The position numbers and the translations under genes were made by a program. Shown one piece after another: positions 21,342 through 27,079 of a stretch of DNA of 27,079 nucleotides. Each line of letters opens with the position of its first letter. Position 1 is the first letter of the stretch. This stretch comes from an uncultured Eubacteriales bacterium (lineage in GTDB: Bacteria > Bacillota > Clostridia > Oscillospirales > Acutalibacteraceae). The stretch covers positions 1 to 27,079 of the forward strand of contig CAKSDF010000008.1 of assembly GCA_934444695.1 (NCBI GenBank). Reading direction: 5' to 3'. Below the pieces are notes generated by a model. It made no database searches. It was not told the DNA's origin and saw nothing but the letters and a program-made list of their open reading frames with translations.

Positions 21342-22689
21342 CGCGATCCGGGCTGCCGGTGTTGTCGGCTCCGGCGGCGCAGGCTTTCCCACACATGTCA
21401 AGCTGGACGTCGCAGCGTCCTGCCTGATCATCAACGCCGCCGAATGCGAGCCTTTGCTTGAAACAGACAAATATCTCTGCCGCACCTTTTCGGACAGGAT
21501 CGTCCGCACAGCGGTAGCCGTTGGACATCAGCTTCGCGCCGTGCGCGTTGTCATCGCGCTCAAGGCGAGCTACCGCGCCGAGATCGCCGCGCTGCGGGCG
21601 GCCATTGACGCGCAGCGGGCGCAGGTGGATCTGTTCCAGCTGGACTCCTTTTATCCGGCCGGCGACGAGCAGACGCTTGTGCGTCTCGTCATCGGGCGCA
21701 GCGTCCCAGAGCGCGGCCTTCCGCTGGCGGTCGGGTGCGTTGTCGATAACGTCGGCACCATTCTGAGCATCGCGGACGCGCTGGAGGAACGGCCGGTCAC
21801 GGAAAAATACCTCTCTGTGACCGGTGCGGTCCAGACGCCCTGCATTCTGCACGTTCCGATCGGGACCTCGCTGCGCGAATGTATCCGCGCCGCCATTCCG
21901 GCGTCTGATCGCTATGGGGTCGTCCTCGGCGGGCCAATGATGGGCAAGCCGCTCCTTGACACCGCCGCAATTGACGCCGCGGTCGTCACGAAAACGACGG
22001 GAAATCTGCTTGTTCTTCCGGAAGATCATCCGCTGCTCATAAAAAGCCAGCTTTCCATGCAGGCGATACGTCTGCAGGCCAAAAGCGCCTGCATCCAGTG
22101 CCGGATGTGTACCGACCTCTGCCCGCGCTATCTGCTCGGCCACCAGATACGCCCGCACCTTGTCATGCGGAATCTCTGGCGCGAAGCGCTTATCAGCGAA
22201 GAGGACGAGTTCCTCACGGCCTTTGGCGACGCGGCGAACTGCTGTGACTGCGGCGTATGCGAGATGTTCGCCTGCCCGATGAACCTTTCGCCGAGAAAAG
22301 CCAATCAATACATGAAGCAGGAGCTTGCCCGACGCGGGCTTCAGCCGCTACGCCGCCCGGAGCCGTCTGCGAGAGCGTGCGCCGCTGACCGTCAGGTCCC
22401 GACCGGACGGCTGATCGCGCGGCTCGGCCTGAGCCCCTACCGACGTGCGTTGCTCCCCCTGTGCAGGAAGCTGACGCCCGAGGAGGTATTCATCCCGCTG
22501 CGGCAGCACATCGGTAAGCCGGCGGTCCCGATTCGGAGCGTCGGTGAACGGCTTGCCTGCGGCGATCTTCTGGCGCAGGCGGCGCCCAATGCGCTCTCCG
22601 CCAACATTCATGCCAGCATGGACGGGGTCGTCACGGAGATCCGGCCGGACGGCATTCGGCTTCGCAGAAAGGAGGCCTGCACGGAATGA
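21328..22689 (+). CDS. pduS: PduS-like cobalamin reductase (RnfC-type Fe-S flavoprotein)
   Basis: A 453-residue electron-transfer protein that should reduce cob(III/II)alamin for adenosylation by EutT. It has an RnfC/Nuo51-type N-terminal domain (GVVGSGGAGFPTHVKLDVAA, NAAECEPLLETDKYL) for flavin and NADH, an SLBB domain (PIGTSLRECIRAAI), and two ferredoxin-type clusters, CIQCRMCTDLCP and CCDCGVCEMFACP, the latter with four residues before its last Cys. The C-terminal part ends in an NANIHASMDGVVTEIRPDGI barrel-like segment. It overlaps eutN by 14 bases and pduT by four. Typical enterobacterial eut operons lack it. Confidence 0.9.
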   Translation: MDLIDAIRAAGVVGSGGAGFPTHVKLDVAASCLIINAAECEPLLETDKYLCRTFSDRIVRTAVAVGHQLRAVRVVIALKASYRAEIAALRAAIDAQRAQVDLFQLDSFYPAGDEQTLVRLVIGRSVPERGLPLAVGCVVDNVGTILSIADALEERPVTEKYLSVTGAVQTPCILHVPIGTSLRECIRAAIPASDRYGVVLGGPMMGKPLLDTAAIDAAVVTKTTGNLLVLPEDHPLLIKSQLSMQAIRLQAKSACIQCRMCTDLCPRYLLGHQIRPHLVMRNLWREALISEEDEFLTAFGDAANCCDCGVCEMFACPMNLSPRKANQYMKQELARRGLQPLRRPEPSARACAADRQVPTGRLIARLGLSPYRRALLPLCRKLTPEEVFIPLRQHIGKPAVPIRSVGERLACGDLLAQAAPNALSANIHASMDGVVTEIRPDGIRLRRKEACTE

Positions 22690-23225
22690 GAACGGCCATC
22701 GGCATGGTCGAGCTGACCAGTATTGCGCGCGGCATTGAAACTGCTGATTTCATGGTGAAGGCTGCAAAGGTTGCGCTTTTGCGTGCCTGCACGGTATGCC
22801 CGGGTAAGTATATGATACTTGTTTCCGGCGAAACCGGAGATGTGAAAGCCTCCATGGCGGAGGGGCAAAAGCATGCCGGTGAGTACATCGCCGACACGCT
22901 GCTGCTGCCAAACGTCCATCCCCAGGTGCTTCGTGCCGTCTGTATGACGACACAGATCCCGCATCCCGGCGCAGTGGGTGTGCTGGAGTTTTTCTCCGTT
23001 GCCTCCGCCATTACGGCGGCAGATACCGCAGTAAAGGCTGCCTCTGTCACGCTGATTGAGGTGCGGATCGGCTATGCCATAGGCGGCAAGGGCTATGTCA
23101 CGCTGACCGGCGACGTCGGTGCCGTGCGCACGGCTGTCGCGGCGGCAGCGCGAGAGGCAAAGCTGCTTGTCAGCACGAGCGTGATCCCCCGCCCCGCGCC
23201 GCAGATATTCCAGTCCTTGCTCTGA
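22686..23225 (+). CDS. pduT: PduT-like tandem-BMC shell protein with Fe-S cysteine
   Basis: A 179-residue trimeric shell protein of two BMC domains. The first has VCPGKYMILVSGETGDVKA, with the Cys at about residue 38 that in PduT supplies one ligand per subunit to a 4Fe-4S cluster at the trimer axis. The second domain is GAVGVLEFFSVASAITAADT to VIPRPAPQIFQSL. It probably conducts electrons across the shell to the adjacent PduS-like protein, as the pair does in propanediol microcompartments. An ATGA overlap couples it to pduS. Confidence 0.9.
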   Translation: MRTAIGMVELTSIARGIETADFMVKAAKVALLRACTVCPGKYMILVSGETGDVKASMAEGQKHAGEYIADTLLLPNVHPQVLRAVCMTTQIPHPGAVGVLEFFSVASAITAADTAVKAASVTLIEVRIGYAIGGKGYVTLTGDVGAVRTAVAAAAREAKLLVSTSVIPRPAPQIFQSLL

Positions 23226-23271
23226 CCGCAGAAAATGAGATATTCCAATTCATACAAAAGGGAGGAAAAAC

Positions 23272-24492
23272 ATGGATTTCAGCGAACTCATCAAAGCTGC
23301 AGACCCGCAGGTATTTGTAGACAGCATCAAAAGCTGGGTCGCAAATCTTTCCATCAATTCTGTCATCATGTTTATTATGATGATCTTTATGATCGTCGGC
23401 GCGGTTGACCGCATCCGCGGCAACAAAAAAGGCTACGGCGAAAAATTTGAAGAGGGCTTCAATGCCATGGGCGCGCTTGCCATCGCAATGGCAGGCGTCG
23501 TAGCGGCAGCTCCTGTGCTGGCGCTGCTGCTGCAGCCCATCGTCGGCCCGGTCTACCGTCTGCTTGGCGCGGACCCCTCCATGTTTGCAACGACGCTTCT
23601 GGCGTGCGACATGGGCGGCTACCCGCTTGCCATGCAGCTGGCAGAAAATTCGGCTGTCGGCAACTATGCAGGCCTGATCCTCGGCACAATGATGGGCCCG
23701 ACCATCGTCTTCACCATTCCTGTCGCGCTTTCTATCATCAAGCAGGAGGATCGCCCGTTCCTCGGCGCCGGTATTCTGGCCGGTTTGATCACTGTTCCCA
23801 TCGGCTGCATTGTCGGCGGTCTGGTGATGAATCTGACGCCGTATAAGATGGACGTTCTGACCATCCTCCGAAACTTGATCCCTGTTATCATCATCGCAGG
23901 TCTCATCTGTGTCGGACTGTGGTTCATCCCGTCCAAAATGATCCGCGGCTTTAACAAATTCGGCACAGCCGTCACGATCCTTATCACGGTCTTTACCGCG
24001 ATCGCCGTCTTTGAATATCAGACCGGCATCCTCTTTCCGGTCATGGACATCATGGTCACACCCGACGCTGACGGTGTTATCCCGCTGGAATCCGGTCTGC
24101 TTGTCTGCGGTCAGATCGCCATTGTTCTGATCGGCGCGTTCCCGATGGTCGAGTGGATCACCCGCACCTTTGGCAAGGCTCTCAAGAAGCTGGGCGGCGC
24201 AATGGGCATGGACGACAAGGGCTCCGCCGGTATGGTCGCGACACTCGCCAATAACATCGCCATGTTCAACATCATGGGAGAGATGAACCCCAAGGGCAAG
24301 CTGCTGAACGTTGCGTTTGCCGTGTCGGCCGCCTTCGTGTTCGGCGACCATCTGGGCTTTGCGGCCGGTGTTGAACGGGAAATGATTTTTCCGATGATCG
24401 CAGGCAAGCTGGTCGCAGGTATCACTGCGGTCATCCTCGCCAATATTCTCGCACCGAAGCTGCTGTCCAAGATCAACACCGCCAAGGAGTGA
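23272..24492 (+). CDS. eutH: EutH, ethanolamine transporter
   Basis: A 406-residue polytopic membrane protein of the EutH family, which carries ethanolamine across the cytoplasmic membrane. About ten hydrophobic segments are visible, starting with SVIMFIMMIFMIVGAVDRIR. Signature blocks are GFNAMGALAIAMAGVVAAAP, LACDMGGYPLAMQLAENSAV and AFVFGDHLGFAAGVEREMI. About 20 extra residues precede the usual EutH start. GGGAGG is seven bases before the ATG. The position near the end of the operon matches other Firmicutes eut loci. Confidence 0.94.
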   Translation: MDFSELIKAADPQVFVDSIKSWVANLSINSVIMFIMMIFMIVGAVDRIRGNKKGYGEKFEEGFNAMGALAIAMAGVVAAAPVLALLLQPIVGPVYRLLGADPSMFATTLLACDMGGYPLAMQLAENSAVGNYAGLILGTMMGPTIVFTIPVALSIIKQEDRPFLGAGILAGLITVPIGCIVGGLVMNLTPYKMDVLTILRNLIPVIIIAGLICVGLWFIPSKMIRGFNKFGTAVTILITVFTAIAVFEYQTGILFPVMDIMVTPDADGVIPLESGLLVCGQIAIVLIGAFPMVEWITRTFGKALKKLGGAMGMDDKGSAGMVATLANNIAMFNIMGEMNPKGKLLNVAFAVSAAFVFGDHLGFAAGVEREMIFPMIAGKLVAGITAVILANILAPKLLSKINTAKE

Positions 24493-24510
24493 TGCAGGAG
24501 GTACTACAAT

Positions 24511-24948
24511 ATGAATATCAGTGAAGAACTGATTCGACAGATCGTAACCAAGGTGCTTCAAGAGGCAGGCGGTCTTTGTCAGCCGGCGTTTGAAAAGCAC
24601 GTCGACCCCAGCGGCATTATCAGCATTCAGACTGCCACCGTTCGCTGCGAGCCCTTTGAGCAGGATGGCGTGTCGCTCAAGGACGTGGTCACGCTGGAGG
24701 AAGCGCCCCGCATGGGCTGCGGCATCATGGAGCTCGACCACACCAGCTTTGAGTGGACACTGACCTATGATGAGTATGATTTTGTGATTGACGGCACGCT
24801 GGAGATCGAGATCGACGGTCGGATCGTCACCGGTCACGCCGGAGATATCATTTACATCCCCAAAAACAGCCACATCCATTTCCAGACGCCGAACCATGCC
24901 AGATATGCGTATTTCGTATATCCCGCAAACTGGCAGACGCTGACTTGA
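24511..24948 (+). CDS. eutQ: EutQ, cupin-fold protein
   Basis: A 145-residue cupin. The N-terminal MNISEELIRQIVTKVLQEAG is an encapsulation-type helix, followed by the single-stranded beta-barrel (FEWTLTYDEYDFVIDGTLEI, GDIIYIPKNSHIHFQTPNHA). EutQ of Salmonella has been reported to have acetate-kinase activity, so it could complete acetyl-phosphate to acetate here with EutP, since no canonical ack gene is visible. This copy lacks part of the longer enterobacterial N-terminal region. It is the last eut gene, with AGGAGG before the ATG. Confidence 0.93.
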   Translation: MNISEELIRQIVTKVLQEAGGLCQPAFEKHVDPSGIISIQTATVRCEPFEQDGVSLKDVVTLEEAPRMGCGIMELDHTSFEWTLTYDEYDFVIDGTLEIEIDGRIVTGHAGDIIYIPKNSHIHFQTPNHARYAYFVYPANWQTLT

Positions 24949-25013
24949 TGCACGACCGTTCCATATAGGCTGCTGTCTCTTCAAAAACCTTTATCGTTTC
25001 AGATGGAGCTAAC

Positions 25014-25051
25014 GATTGCGCATTGGTCTGAGAGCAGACCAATGCGCAATC
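25014..25051 (+). terminator. Perfect 17-bp hairpin after eutQ
   Basis: GATTGCGCATTGGTCTG (25014-25030) pairs perfectly with its complement (25035-25051) around an AGAG loop, 65 bases after the eutQ stop. No T-tract follows on either strand, so it may end the eut operon as a weak or factor-dependent terminator or simply stabilise the mRNA 3' end. Confidence 0.5.
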
Positions 25052-25205
25052 CTCTGTCTTGATAGCCGGATATGGCGCACAGACGTCGAAATCTAATGCG
25101 ACATTCAACCGCTGCGCCTATTCCCAGCACAGCCGATTTTATAACGTCTCAACGAGACAAGCGATTTTTTGTAGAGCACAGCATTGTCATAATATTGGCA
25201 CGGTT

Positions 25206-25235
25206 TTGCTCTTTCGGCGCAAATCCGGATATGAT
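25206..25235 (+). promoter_or_regulatory. Possible promoter of the conjugation operon
   Basis: TTGCTC (25206-25211), 18 bases, TATGAT (25230-25235). An overlapping TATACT at 25235-25240 could also serve as the -10 box. The region is AT-rich against its surroundings. Confidence 0.45.
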
Positions 25236-25281
25236 ATACTAAAGATGCTCAAAAGCATATAAAAACTGAATCTTGTTGCGA

Positions 25282-25311
25282 GCAGACGTCCGGATCGGAC
25301 GTCTGCTTTTT
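25282..25311 (+). terminator. Intrinsic terminator or attenuator before the conjugation genes
   Basis: GCAGACGTCCG pairs with CGGACGTCTGC (11 bp, loop GAT), then five T. It lies between the possible promoter and the first gene, only 16 bases ahead of the AAGGAGGAG site, so it could either insulate against upstream transcription or attenuate the conjugation operon. Confidence 0.75.
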
Positions 25312-25340
25312 GCATCGGGAAAAGAAAAGGAGGAGCATCT

Positions 25341-25715
25341 TTGAACACTTCCAACAACTTACCGCAGCTTCCGCCGCCGAGGAAAAGCTTTGGGCGCTGG
25401 CTCTACGCCGCCTGGCTCGGTGCCAGCATTCTACCGCTTCTGACCAGGTCATCCTCTGCTGCGACGATCTGGGAAAAGGCGACGGAGATCATGAAGGACG
25501 TCTATCAGCAAATTCTTCTCATCTCCACCATCGCCGCCATCGTCACCGCGTCCGTTGCGCTTCTGATGATGAATTTCTCCCGCAGCGGTCGGACGGTCGA
25601 GGAATCGCGCGCATGGCTCAAGCGTATCGCGATCACCTGGGCGATCCTGAACGGTCTCGGCTTCATCATGGCCTACGTCACGCCGTTCTTCTCCGGCGGT
25701 CAGTGGACGGCATAA
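25341..25715 (+). CDS. Small two-helix conjugation membrane protein (VirB2/TrbC-like)
   Basis: A 124-residue protein with an N-terminal hydrophobic stretch that could be a signal peptide (GRWLYAAWLGASILPLL, ending SSSAA) and two later membrane helices (ILLISTIAAIVTASVALLMM and ITWAILNGLGFIMAYVTPFF). This size and topology suit the pilin-like VirB2/TrbC subunit of Tn1549-type conjugative elements, as does its place directly before a VirB6-like gene. The start is TTG at 25341, chosen because AAGGAGGAG lies just before it. Identification is by topology and context, not by a catalytic motif. Confidence 0.65.
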   Translation: MNTSNNLPQLPPPRKSFGRWLYAAWLGASILPLLTRSSSAATIWEKATEIMKDVYQQILLISTIAAIVTASVALLMMNFSRSGRTVEESRAWLKRIAITWAILNGLGFIMAYVTPFFSGGQWTA

Positions 25716-25718
25716 ACG

Positions 25719-26429
25719 ATGGGGATTCTTGACGGCGTTGTCGAATGGATCGCCGAGCAGATCATGCACGGGCTGGACCTCATCAACACATCAGTGCTTG
25801 GTGCGCTCGGCTGCGGGATGGAAACATTTATGCGCTACTTCCCCGCTGCCGAGACCATGTATGATATTTTCACTGCCATCGGCATCGGGCTGATTCTCTT
25901 GATGTGGGTCTGGAACCTGTTCAAAAACTATTGGCTGGGCGTCGGCTTTGAAGTAGAACACCCGGTCAAACTCACCCTCCGTGCGGGGATCTTCATCACA
26001 CTCACCTACTGTGCAAAAAGCATCGTCGAGATTGTCCTGAGGATCGGCGGAACACCGTATGACTGGATCTTGTCGTCTGAGCTGCCGCCGCTCAGCTTTG
26101 CGGATTTTAACTCTGTCATGCTGGTCATCATCGGAGCCTGCGCAAACGGCGCTGTGCTGTTGATCGTACTCATCATCGTTATCATTCTGGCGTGGAATTA
26201 TCTGAAGCTGCTTTTTGAAGCTGCCGAGCGATATATTCTACTCGGTGTTCTTGTCTACACCGCGCCGGTCGCGTTCGCCATGGGCGGCTCCCAGGCGACG
26301 GCAAACATTTTCAAGGCGTGGTGTCGAATGCTGGGCGGGCAGATATTCCTGCTGCTCATGAACGCATGGTGTCTGCGGCTGTTTACCAGCATGGTCGGCG
26401 CCTTTATCGCAAATCCATTGTCCATTTAA
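25719..26429 (+). CDS. VirB6/TrbL-like conjugal transfer membrane protein
   Basis: A 236-residue polytopic membrane protein with about five hydrophobic segments, including YDIFTAIGIGLILLMWVWNL, MLVIIGACANGAVLLIVLII and YILLGVLVYTAPVAFAMGGS. It resembles the TrbL/VirB6-type inner-membrane channel protein of Tn1549-like elements. It begins three bases after the previous stop with no clear ribosome site, so it is probably translationally coupled. Confidence 0.75.
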   Translation: MGILDGVVEWIAEQIMHGLDLINTSVLGALGCGMETFMRYFPAAETMYDIFTAIGIGLILLMWVWNLFKNYWLGVGFEVEHPVKLTLRAGIFITLTYCAKSIVEIVLRIGGTPYDWILSSELPPLSFADFNSVMLVIIGACANGAVLLIVLIIVIILAWNYLKLLFEAAERYILLGVLVYTAPVAFAMGGSQATANIFKAWCRMLGGQIFLLLMNAWCLRLFTSMVGAFIANPLSI

Positions 26430-26438
26430 GGAGTTTCT

Positions 26439-27079
26439 ATGAGAAAACGATTCTTTTTGAAGTGTCTGCTGATTCTCGTTCTCGTTATAATTATGTCAAC
26501 CAGCGCATTTGCCATTTCCGAGAGCGACGTAGAAGCCGCGGTCAGCGCTTCCGGGAAGGAGGCTGTCTCTGGCAACGTGCTGATCTGGTTTCTGTGCGCC
26601 ATTGCCTTTTTGAAGGTGTCGCAGAAGATCGATAGTTTTCTGTCCAGCCTTGGTCTGAACGTCGGGCATACCGGCGGCTCCATGCTCTCCGAGGCGATGA
26701 TCGCCATGCGCGCCATCAACATCGCGACAAGCGCAGTCGGCAGCGCATTGGGAAGCCGCAGCCATCACGCTTCTGCGCCTGCATCCGGGAAACCCGGCGG
26801 CGGAAGTGCGGCTGCGGCAGGCTTTTTCAGCGGCGGTCTGGTCGGCATGGCAAGCCGCAAAATCGCAAGCGATGCGGTGCGTACAGCAACTGCTGAGAAG
26901 AACATCGTCCAGCCGCAGCAGGCGGAGGCAACTGTCAGCCGGACACACGCGAGCAGCGACACCCATTCCGGTTCGCAGTCCGCTTCCGAGCAGCAGCGGC
27001 AGAACACCAGCCAGCTTGACCAGAATCAGCAGACGGTTTCTTCCCGCGCCGTAAACTCGGAACAGCGTGAAAAGTCCCA
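26439..27079 (+). CDS. Conjugation-operon protein, partial (cut by window end)
   Basis: An open frame of 213 codons that runs off the right edge. TAAGGAG sits seven bases before the ATG. The N-terminus has a signal peptide (KCLLILVLVIIMSTSAFA), then a second hydrophobic helix (NVLIWFLCAIAFLKV) and SQKIDSFLSSLGLNVGHTGG. From about residue 110 it is Gly/Ala-rich, and past 150 it is low-complexity and Gln/Ser-rich. This pattern is common for the gene after VirB6 in Tn1549-like elements (CD1107/CD0412-like). The function is not established. Confidence 0.7.
   Translation, partial: MRKRFFLKCLLILVLVIIMSTSAFAISESDVEAAVSASGKEAVSGNVLIWFLCAIAFLKVSQKIDSFLSSLGLNVGHTGGSMLSEAMIAMRAINIATSAVGSALGSRSHHASAPASGKPGGGSAAAAGFFSGGLVGMASRKIASDAVRTATAEKNIVQPQQAEATVSRTHASSDTHSGSQSASEQQRQNTSQLDQNQQTVSSRAVNSEQREKS

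Larger units (their letters stand above)
24949..25340. other. Junction between the eut operon and the conjugation operon
   Basis: No credible gene. The stretch holds the long hairpin at 25014-25051, an AT-rich segment (about 25140-25260) with a possible promoter, a small ATGCT/AGCAT hairpin near 25244, and a strong terminator at 25282-25311 just before the first conjugation gene. No attachment-site repeat was recognised. Confidence 0.6.

Noticed and set aside
23170..24984. 604-codon open frame opposite eutH and eutQ, and similar long minus frames opposite eutE and eutW
   Set aside because: Same antisense effect. The plus-strand genes have recognised families and good ribosome sites.
25014..25051. 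17-bp perfect hairpin as another ANTAR hairpin or an attachment site
   Set aside because: The loop is four bases (AGAG), not a G-R-N-G-N-A hexaloop, and no second copy or partner hairpin is present.

Overview
The window comes from a fairly GC-rich Firmicute, most likely an Oscillospiraceae-type gut clostridium. This is inferred from strong AGGAGG ribosome sites, the EutV/EutW two-component pair in place of EutR, a clostridial dispersed intergenic repeat and a Tn1549-like conjugation module. Its core, about 4.3-25.0 kb, is a complete ethanolamine-utilisation (eut) microcompartment locus.

Layout. 0-2.6 kb, minus strand: an ADP-ribosylglycohydrolase-family protein and a BMP-family (nucleoside-type) substrate-binding lipoprotein. 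2.6-3.5 kb: a debris zone holding a 30-codon mini-gene with its own terminator, a remnant of a large conjugative-element helicase, the 3' tail (domains V-VI) of a group II intron inside that remnant, and one copy of a dispersed repeat. 3.9-4.5 kb, minus strand: a non-coding RNA read here as an EutX/Rli55-type regulator, made of promoter, cobalamin riboswitch, intrinsic terminator and a paired-hairpin ANTAR site. 4.5-5.8 kb, minus: eutG with a promoter and an ANTAR antiterminator leader. 6.0-7.4 kb: a GNAT acetyltransferase and a DUF2284 protein, converging on a second repeat copy. 7.46-24.95 kb, plus: promoter, ANTAR leader, eutS-eutP-eutV-eutW, a second ANTAR leader, then eutA-eutB-eutC-eutL, a BMC shell protein with a Rho_N/SAP-like tail, eutE, two eutM copies, eutT, pduL, eutJ, a eut-associated flavoprotein-like gene, eutN, pduS-like, pduT-like, eutH and eutQ. 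25.2-27.1 kb: promoter, terminator and the first genes of a type IV secretion (conjugation) operon, cut by the window end.

How it works together. EutH admits ethanolamine. EutBC, repaired by EutA and supplied with adenosylcobalamin by EutT and the PduS-like reductase, makes acetaldehyde inside a shell of EutS/L/M/N, the long BMC-H protein and the PduT-like protein. EutE makes acetyl-CoA, PduL makes acetyl-phosphate, and EutG makes ethanol and recycles NAD. EutW senses ethanolamine and phosphorylates EutV. EutV should bind the paired hairpins in front of eutS, eutA and eutG, each of which overlaps an intrinsic terminator, and so allow read-through. The riboswitch RNA carries the same paired hairpins without a terminator, so it can be read as a decoy made only when B12 is scarce.

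The regulatory reading is the main result. Four paired-hairpin elements (eight hairpins) were found by eye. All have six-base loops fitting G-R-N-G-N-A closed by a C-G pair. All folds and promoters were drawn by hand and none was scored by software.
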